Source: Lantana camara (lineage: Eukaryota > Streptophyta > Magnoliopsida > Lamiales > Verbenaceae). Taken from it: 64,000 bases of DNA. Position 1 is the first letter of the stretch. The number at the start of each line of letters is the position of its first letter. A model generated the notes under the pieces. That model did no database searches. It was not told the DNA's origin and saw only the letters and a list, made by a program, of their open reading frames with translations. The stretch covers positions 13,586,501 through 13,650,500 of the forward strand of contig CM074865.1 in NCBI GenBank assembly GCA_037501455.1, given 5' to 3'. Below, in pieces: positions 57,044 to 64,000 of this stretch. Made by a program: the position numbers and the translations under genes.

Positions 57044-60000
57044 TGTAACACCCCCAGAGCGAAGGGCGCCACATCCCCCGCACTAAGGTTCAACACAAGT
57101 AACGAAATGGAGGTTCGTACCCGTATCAAACCATAGCGAACGGGAGACACACAAAACTCACACCCTCGCTAGGCGGCCTAGACCCTCAAGAACTGCGAGA
57201 AATAAAATCAGAGTAGCGGAAGCAAATCATATACCAAACATGATTCCCAAGATCATCACATAAACATACCAAAATGGGGGAGGGTCAAGTATTCCAAATT
57301 CACAAGCTAGCTTATATACAAATGTACAATGCCATCACGGCCAAAATAACATAAGTGTAATCATAAATACGTAATTCAAAATACAACAATAAGAGTAGAA
57401 GTAATCCACTACGATGCATGAAGACTCAAGCTAAACCACAAGTAAACTCCAAAAGACACTTGCCGCCTAGCTTGACTCGGAAGAACCTGCAAACTCAAAA
57501 GAAAGGGAAAAGGGGAAAACAACAACGAGGGTTAGTCCTAGCGACTAGTGAGGGGGCTAACTCACACACCCGATATATATATAGAGCAAAGCATTTAATC
57601 AAAACTGAAGGACCCTTGAACCGAGAGTGGTTTTTGCAAGCCAAATTAATTCCCGTGATATATATATACATACATAAAGTAAAAGAAGGCAAAAGGAGCA
57701 ATTGCCAAATTTTAAGTACTTAGGAATCCACTCTCGTTTCACAGATCATACAAAGCTAAACCAACTCGGCGAGTACGAGTCTCACACTAAACTCCCACCT
57801 TCCATAAACAAAGATCAGAGCAAAACAAAACAAATCAGAATCCATCCCCAACACCGGTTGATAGAAGGGTTGATCGGCCCTAACTATCCACACAAAGAAA
57901 CGAGACAAGGTTTAATTACTACCTTGAAACCTTCGGCGGTTGCCTCCGCCGGCTCAAGAGAAACGCCCTTCCTCAACCTCCCAAGGTTGGGCGAGACTCT
58001 CAAAGGGAGGTGTTGATGGAAGAGCTCGGCGACCCCTCGGCCGTCCCGAGATTACCATACCACACTCCGGGGCCCAAACTTATCACGAAAGTCACACAGA
58101 CATGTTTCAAAGCTTATCTTTCAAAGCCACATCTCGCTTACACACACACACTAGCACAAGACTAAACTTTTCAAACAAAAGCAAAATAGCTTATGTACTT
58201 ATACAAAACGTTTTCAAACTCTTATAACAAATGGGATAAATCCCGCAACATAATTATCATACACTTATTTACCATATATTATACGTATTCGCATGCGAGG
58301 TTTGAAACCAATTAGGGTCGTAGGTCAAATAACTAAAAGAACAAAGCCTCACCTTGTCGACGAACGAAGTGGAGTCAAAAAGAGGAAACCAGACACCTAC
58401 GGAGCAAGCTCGTCCTCTACAGGAAGATCCGCTGAACAAGACAAACAACAAGGAACACTCTTAGACTCAATATGAACCACATTGACGCTCGGTACATGCG
58501 TATGTATGCTCATGATGCCAATGATATGAAATGAACTCACATTAAGGCCAATTACAAGCGAATAATTCATATAAGAGCATATAACATGAACGAGGAGATA
58601 AAACAAAGTACAAACTCATAACATAAAGCCTAGCACGTCACAATACAAGTCACTCATGCATATACACACACACACCAAAGCGAGGCAAGGAGAAACAACA
58701 AGAAACAACGGAAAGGAAACAAAAACGAACGAAAAAGAGTTCCTAGGAGACACGCCCGTGTCCCCCTGGAAGGGCAAACTGAGACACCCCCGTGTCTCAG
58801 TACAGAAAAACGAAAAACAGAAACTCGGAGGTGACACGCCCGTGTCACCAAAACAAGGCAAGCCGAGACACGCCCGTGTCTCGGTACAGAACAAGGAACA
58901 ACAGAAAATCGGAGGTGACACGCCCGTGTCACCAGGAAAAGCCAAACCGCGACACCCCCGTGTCACGGTACAGAAAGACGAAAACGAAGGGTGACACGCC
59001 CGTGTCACCCTCAAAGGGCAAACCGTGACACCCCCGTGTCACGGTACAGAAAAACGCAGACGGGGGAACAGCAACCCAGCAACCCAAAAACCAAAATCCC
59101 ACACCCCAAACTCCAACTACCAAGCAAGGAAAAGCAATAAATGCTAGGAAACAAGTCCTAGGAGCATACTATCAACACCAAAACTCAAGGAAACAAGAAA
59201 GGAGCAAGAATCAATCAAATTCTTCCAACACTTACTATTCACATGCTTGTTCCAACTCATGCTTCAACCAAAGAATTGAACTCAAAAGCACATAGAAGAG
59301 AGAAGAGGGAGAGTAGAAGACAACCATGAACTTACCTTTCAAATTTGAGAAGCTTTGATGAAGTCTTGAGCTCAAAAATCACAAAGTTGGACAAAAGCTT
59401 CTTCTTCTTCCTTGCTTTGCTTGTACCGATCAGTTCTTGGGAGAGAGAGAGGAGGATTGGCTCGGTTTCAAGGGGGTTTGGGGCTGAAATGGTTAGTTAA
59501 CTCAAGTTTAATCAAAGGTTAAGGCTTGGTTGGGTTAAGGTGGGGTCCACAACTCAAAGCTAGGTCCAAAAGGTGGCTTTCAAGCGTAAGGGCTCGTTAC
59601 GGGTGAAATACGGAGGTCTTAACGAGCTTAGAAAAATGTGAGGTTTGTCCCATTAAACCCGAATCATCGAAACGAGTTCAATGGAGGTGACGGAATTCGA
59701 ATCCGAATTCCCGAGCTCAAGATACGCGTCCCGGAACCCAAGGTGCGCTAAGTGCTCTTTAGCCTCCTTTAGGTCCCGTCTCCAAAACGAACTCAAAAAG
59801 TTAACCAAAACAATTACCAAAACATATAACGAGCACATAAACGAGTCCATCAAGCATGTAATTGACAAATATCATGAATTCACAAAATTAGAATTAAATA
59901 CGAACCCGAAACGAATAAAATATCAAACAAGAAAAGTTAAACATTCAAGGGTAACCAAGTTCATATTAAAACAAATGGGTTCAAATAACTTCAATTAATC

Positions 60001-60066
60001 CACGTTAGCAATTAAATAGCGCACATTATAGATTACCTGAAAAGTCTGATCAGTCGGGATGTTACA
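57044..60066 (-). repeat. Element 5 5' LTR (3023 bp)
   Basis: Offset +7724 from the other LTR throughout, with no net indel. The only difference I saw is C at 58950, which falls in palindrome six of the array (58749-59040) and breaks one of its outer stem pairs. Confidence 0.96.
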
Positions 60067-60071
60067 CGACC

Positions 60072-61043
60072 CGTGCTGTAGGGAAGGTGTGGTATCTTGA
60101 GCCTTCGGCTAAGGCCGGGGAGGACTCTTGTGGGTTCGCAACCCCTTGAGGGTGAGTCTATTTTTAGACGGTTTATTCTCGATGGTATGGGGACGGTACA
60201 TCTCCTCCATCATTGGTGTAGAGGTTGGATTGATTTTGATTTATGTTATGAGGAGTTGAGGTTGGAAGCTCGTACTCGCCGAGCATGTGTTCTGTTCTGT
60301 TATGGAATTATGAATCGGGATAGAGTCCTTCTGGAAAATGGTTTCTAAACTTATATCTATATTTCTTTTGGGTATATTTCGAAATGTTTTGGTATGCAAC
60401 ACCTATCCCCGGTTCATGAGTCCACCCTTATGTTATGTGTTGTGCTCTATATATATATTGTGGGTGTGCGTTAGCCCCCTCAGTCGGTCAAGTTGACTGA
60501 CCCCTCATTTACACTTTTAGTTGCAGGTTGTTGGTGTTTGCTAGGCGGAAGTGAGTCTTTTGAGTTGCACTTCGTCGGTCTAGTCTTTCTTTCTGCATTT
60601 ATCTTTTCATACACTTTACTTATGCTTGACTTGTAGACTTGAGATTATATTTTACTATTCTGTAGCCCTACGTGGCACTCTCATTCGGCCCCTTGTGGCA
60701 CTTGATGATTATTACTTTATGTTGATATTCGGGACTAGGGATTTATGCTAGTTGAACCCGTCGCTTGTTATGTTTGTTGATCTATTATTCGGGATTAGGT
60801 ATCTATGCTAGTTGAACCCGTCACCTGCTTTGCTTGTTTTGTTTTAAATGCTTCCGCTATCTATTGTTGTTGGTTTTAATTGCTTCCGCACTCTGAGTTT
60901 TGGTCAAGTTAGATCCACCTAGCCTAGTGTGTGAGTTGGTCTCCCGTTCGCTCTGATTCGGATTCAGGCATGGATTTCCATTTCATGTTCCGGGTCTGGG
61001 TCATAGTGCGGGGGATGTGGCATCCTACGTCTGGGGTGCTACA
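60072..61043 (+). repeat. Element 4 5' LTR, second part
   Basis: Continues the LTR after element 5 and its target copy cgacc (60067-60071). Two short copies of gggattaggyatytatgctagttgaacccgtc occur near 60730 and 60790. I place the LTR end at CTACA 61043, 8 bp before the primer site. Without the rest of the 3' LTR that end is an inference. Confidence 0.75.
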
Positions 61044-61051
61044 TCCTTAAG

Positions 61052-61069
61052 TGGTATCAGAGCTCTAGG
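61052..61069 (+). other. Primer-binding site, element 4
   Basis: TGGTATCAGAGCTCTAGG, the tRNA-iMet type site, almost identical to that of element 5. Confidence 0.9.
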
Positions 61070-61312
61070 TTGCAAAACCGAGCTCTTGAGTCGTGTTGAG
61101 TCTGTCTAGGTTGTACGGCATAGGACAACTTGGTTATGTGTGCATGTACATCACAGTTTGATAGTCTATGCATTTAAACTTCCATCACCTTGCCGAATTT
61201 ACATTACGTGAAGTATTACATTTCTTTGGTGCTTTGCTTGATTTATTAAGTGACATGAGCATTTACTGACCAACATGCATGTACCTGTACTAGAATTGTT
61301 GAGATCTTTAGG

Positions 61313-62413
61313 ATGCCTCCTAGACGTCGTGACCGAGAGGCTTCACCGGATGCGCCTAATCCGCCTCCGCCACCACCACTGAATGCGGAGAACATTGTTC
61401 AGGCACTTCTCAATCAGTTACAACATAATCAGAGACAGCAGACACCACCAGTTGATGGTCAGGATGGTACTATCTCAGTTGTGTATAGGGAGTTTCGGAG
61501 CAACAACCCTCCTAAGTGGTTTGGAGGAGATGATATTAAGGCTGAGGAGTGGTTAGCTGAGATCAGTGGTATTTGGGAGATTTGCCCAGGGAGTTCTCAG
61601 GACAGGGCTGTTTGTACTGCTCGATTCATTCAGGGACAGGCAGCTAACTGGCTCAAGAGAGTTCGATCCAGACTTGAGAGGAGTGGTATGGAGTTCACTT
61701 GGGAGACTTTTGTGCATGAGTTCCACGAGAAGTATATACCTTATAGTGCACGAGAGCGCAGACTTCAGGAGTTCTCTGAGCTGAAGCAGGGATCCAGATC
61801 TGTTGAGGACTACATTCTGGAGTTTGAGAGACTTGCTCCCTATGCTACCCACATCACTGATATCGATGCACATAGAGCCTGTCACTTTCTTCATGGGCTT
61901 CGAGGGGATATTCAGAGAGCTCTTCAGGCTGTCGATGTTAGCACTTGGGATGAGGTTACCAAGAGGGCTATTCAGGTCGAGGCTCAGAGATGGAGGTTGG
62001 GGCCTCCATCATTCTCTTCGGGGCATGGTTCGGGTTCTGATTCGGGCAAAAAGCCCGCTACTCATGATTCTACTACTTCTACACCAGCTTTCCGTCCACA
62101 GGGTTTCATTAACAAGAAGCCCCGTCCCGCTGCTCCTACAGGACCACCAGCATTACCGGCACCAGATCTAGCCCGTTGCTCTCACTGTCAGGGTACTCAT
62201 CCGTCGGAGAGGTGTTGGTGGTATTTGGGTAGATGTTTGGTGTGTGGTTCGGCTGATCACAAGAGGGATGCTTGCCCGAAGAAGAGGCCGGTGGTTCAGG
62301 CTCGTGCATATGCTCTTGATGGAGAGAAAGAAGCAGCAGAGGTTGATCAGAATGACGCAGTGGAAGGTACAATAAACATTCATAGCATGAGCATACATAC
62401 ATCGTTTATTTGA
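61313..62413 (+). CDS. Element 4 gag protein (366 aa), ends where protease would start
   Basis: Intact from ATG 61313 (MPPRRRDREASPD). It is clearly homologous to element 5 gag: [74 protein letters not shown] and HFLHGLRGDIQRAL. The CCHC knuckle is CLVCGSADHKRDAC near residue 312. The end reads QARAYALDGE...VEGTINIHSMSIHTSFI and stop. Element 5 at this place goes on to [15 protein letters not shown], so the protease active site is missing by deletion. The protein should still assemble particles. The intact frame suggests it is under selection or recently moved. Confidence 0.92.
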   Translation: MPPRRRDREASPDAPNPPPPPPLNAENIVQALLNQLQHNQRQQTPPVDGQDGTISVVYREFRSNNPPKWFGGDDIKAEEWLAEISGIWEICPGSSQDRAVCTARFIQGQAANWLKRVRSRLERSGMEFTWETFVHEFHEKYIPYSARERRLQEFSELKQGSRSVEDYILEFERLAPYATHITDIDAHRACHFLHGLRGDIQRALQAVDVSTWDEVTKRAIQVEAQRWRLGPPSFSSGHGSGSDSGKKPATHDSTTSTPAFRPQGFINKKPRPAAPTGPPALPAPDLARCSHCQGTHPSERCWWYLGRCLVCGSADHKRDACPKKRPVVQARAYALDGEKEAAEVDQNDAVEGTINIHSMSIHTSFI

Positions 62414-63379
62414 CTCTTATTGTTATGTGCTATACTTGCTAATTATGATATGCGTTGTAATTTTCAACTATGCTACCTTGATGTGCGTAGGCACAAGTGC
62501 TTCGAGTAATTGTATTTTTGTGCTAGAGAGATGTCAAGATCTCGTTCTCAGTGTGAGGAGGATTTAATTCTCTCTATTTACGTGCTTGGGAGATGTTAAT
62601 CCTCTCAACCTATGTGTTAGAGAGTCGCAGGATTCTCTACTTATGTGATAGAAAGATGCTGGATTCTTTCTAAACTTTGTGCACGAGGGATGTTGGATTC
62701 TCTTGTACTTAGATATTCGGGAGATGCTGGATTCTTTTGAATTTAGGGGTTTGAGGAATACTGGAATTTCTTGAACTAGAATGTTGGAAGATGCTGGAAG
62801 CTGTCCAACTTAGGTTGAGAGACGGGGTTCTCTCAATTGTTTGCTCGAGAGACGGGGTTCTCTCTTGTATGATCGAGAGGCGGGGTTCTCTCGCTTTCTG
62901 TGTTCGAGAGACGAGGCTCTCTCACTTACGTGCTGGGAGATGGGATTCTCTCTTGTTTGTTGTGGTTGCGCTAAGCGTTGTTTTGACTACGGGTTGCAAG
63001 TGGCGAGTTTAAGACGACATCGAGGTTGGGTGCAGTTGCAGCTATCCGATCATGGGAATGACCGACCGGGTTCGAAACAACTAACGGATGTGTCATGGTT
63101 GCGAGGCACATCGACGACTGCGGACTACAAGAATCAAGAACGGGACGTCTTTGAAAAGACGTTGGTCCAACATCGAAGAGACAGCTGTTTTTACGATAGA
63201 AGAATTACCATTTACTTCGGGCTTGATGGATGTGAAATATCCGGATGAGATTCAAGATCGGGAATGTGGAAAGGATAGAAACCGGAGGAACCAACTTGGG
63301 AGATAAACGAGGCAATGAAGAAGTCGTGACCGGGTTCGTTTGAAGCCGAGCAGCGAACCTGGGGACCAGGTTCTCCTAA
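62414..63379. other. Element 4 non-coding internal region
   Basis: No protease, RT, RNase H or integrase motif in any frame. The first 550 bp carry the hairpin array, and the rest (62960-63379) has only short chance frames. Confidence 0.75.
62525..62952 (+). repeat. Hairpin tandem array GAGAG-N8-CTCTC in element 4
   Basis: About twelve units. The last five start at 62817, 62847, 62875, 62906 and 62935, spaced 28-31 bp. Earlier ones are spaced about 35-40 bp. Typical unit gagagacggggttctctc. A unit at 62651-62670 is gaaagatgctggattctttc, where both stem sides changed together. Some units (near 62750) are imperfect. Confidence 0.85.
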
Positions 63380-63390
63380 GGGGGGGAGAT
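63380..63390 (+). other. Polypurine tract, element 4
   Basis: gggggggagat directly before the 3' LTR start TGTGACGCC. Confidence 0.85.
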
Positions 63391-64000
63391 TGTGACGCCC
63401 CGTCCGATAAATCGTACAAGTATGCGTCACGAGAGAGATTACGTTACGCATTTATGTGATTTAATTCCCTTTTTATGTGTTTAATTCCAACTTCGATTGA
63501 AAACGTGGCTTAACTGATTAAAATCCAAAATGGTAAAATATGAATTCTTGCATGACAACTTGAGAACGGAACTTATGTGAATTTAAATTAATTGTTGGAG
63601 TTGGATTTAAATAGGACTTGGACCTATTTGTGTGTTTTGGGCCTAACTTAAGTTAGGATAGTTTGGGTCATTTCGGACCAAGATGAGCTCGGGAATTCGA
63701 ATTCGAATTCCGACCCCACCATTGGACTTGATTCGGGTCTAATGGAATTTACTTTATATTTTTCGGAAACCGTTTAGACCTTGAACCTTTTTAATTTTGA
63801 CCTTTTGGGCCGAAAGTCATTTATTTGAGCCCAAATTCTATTTAAGCCTTTAGACTCATATTTTATCTTGGAAACCCTAACCTTGACCTAAAATTATTAG
63901 CCACCATATAAATAGCTTCATTCCCTTTTCATTTCATTTCAAACCACACAAGCTAGCTTCAAAGAGAGTCATGGAGAAATTTCAAGAGAAGATCAAGACT
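63391..64000 (+). repeat. Element 4 3' LTR, incomplete at the window end
   Basis: Same start as 48452 and identical for 442 bp. It then contains a segment absent from the 5' copy, including TATAAATA at 63907-63914. Runs off the window. Confidence 0.93.
63907..63914 (+). promoter_or_regulatory. TATA box, element 4 3' LTR
   Basis: TATAAATA inside the part of the LTR missing from the 5' copy. Confidence 0.65.

Larger units (their letters stand above)
49320..60066 (-). mobile_element. Element 5: intact Tekay/Del-like chromovirus with 3-kb LTRs
   Basis: 10,747 bp, reversed, with perfect 5-bp target duplication cgacc (49315-49319 and 60067-60071). Two LTRs of exactly 3023 bp begin TGTAAC and end GTTACA in window order. 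I found a single difference (51226 T, 58950 C), suggesting an age of around ten thousand years. The internal region has a tRNA-iMet type primer site, one uninterrupted gag-pol frame with a C-terminal chromodomain-like region, and a polypurine tract. It is the only element here that could be autonomous and active. Confidence 0.96.
48452..64000 (+). mobile_element. Element 4: Tekay-like gag-only LTR element (TR-GAG type), 3' end outside window
   Basis: The 5' LTR starts TGTGACGCCCC at 48452 and ends near 61043, interrupted by element 5. Then come a tRNA-iMet type primer site, one gag ORF, a hairpin repeat array, a polypurine tract and the start of the 3' LTR at 63391. The first 442 bp of the two LTRs look identical. 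No protease catalytic site, RT, RNase H, integrase or chromodomain is present. It fits the class of non-autonomous LTR elements encoding gag alone. It depends on a related autonomous element, and element 5 is a candidate relative. Confidence 0.88.

Noticed and set aside
62791..63306. Small plus-strand frames after element 4 gag as extra genes
   Set aside because: They run through the hairpin repeats and show no domain or conservation; overlapping frames are equally open.

Overview
This window is intergenic, transposon-dominated chromosomal DNA from a flowering plant, probably a eudicot. The evidence is AT-rich spacer DNA, plant-type Ty3/gypsy lineages (Tat-like elements with two RNase H domains, and Tekay/Del-like chromoviruses), MULE-type MITEs, a CACTA element, L1 and Helitron relics, and one broken plant cytochrome P450 exon of CYP81 type. 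I see no intact host gene, rRNA or functional tRNA gene. Nearly everything is explained by nested insertions, and many boundaries are fixed by target-site duplications (TSDs) that can be read directly.

Left third (1-20449). A 525-bp MULE MITE (23-547, perfect 9-bp TSD) is followed by AT-rich spacer with a scrap of LINE RNase H. A decayed L1 ORF2 on the minus strand spans about 5240-15060 and is split by element 1 (6404-12770, plus strand, TSD tcctc). Element 1 is a Tat-like element with gag, protease and an antisense coiled-coil ORF but no reverse transcriptase or integrase. Next come a Helitron RepHel relic (about 15100-15680) and a non-autonomous CACTA element (17068-19730, TSD act) full of inverted TAGCAACGGA-type subterminal repeats, with a tRNA-derived SINE-like insert.

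Middle (19902-36235). A second MULE MITE (19902-33587) is split by element 2 (20450-33050, TSD gacat). Element 2 is a full-length 12.6-kb Tat-like element with gag-PR-RT-RH-aRH-INT in one frame, broken by point stops and one frameshift. It also carries an 87-bp tandem hairpin repeat and a multi-exon antisense gene with its own TATA box. A small foldback MITE sits in the right end of the split MITE. Then comes CYP81-like exon 1 (minus strand, frameshifted, exon 2 not found), with two more MULE-like MITEs directly upstream of it.

Right half (36236-64000) is a three-level nest. Element 3 (Tat-like, minus strand, broken gag-pol, same kind of antisense gene) has its 5' LTR cut at 48451 by element 4. 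Element 4 (plus strand, Tekay-like, gag only, running past the window end) has its 5' LTR cut by element 5. Element 5 (49320-60066, minus strand, TSD cgacc) is a Tekay-like chromovirus with an uninterrupted polyprotein and two 3023-bp LTRs in which I found one difference. Element 5 is therefore very young and is the only element that looks autonomous.

The two patterns most worth following are these. (a) A spliced antisense gene with its own TATA box has a matching layout in elements 2 and 3, and its last exon survives in element 1 although that element lost all of RT-RH-INT. (b) Several unrelated elements carry tandem arrays of short hairpins, some with compensated stem changes, including eight palindromes in the element 5 LTR at an alternating 34/50-bp spacing. 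All alignments here were done by eye. Ages assume a commonly used plant rate of 1.3e-8 substitutions per site per year and are only orders of magnitude.
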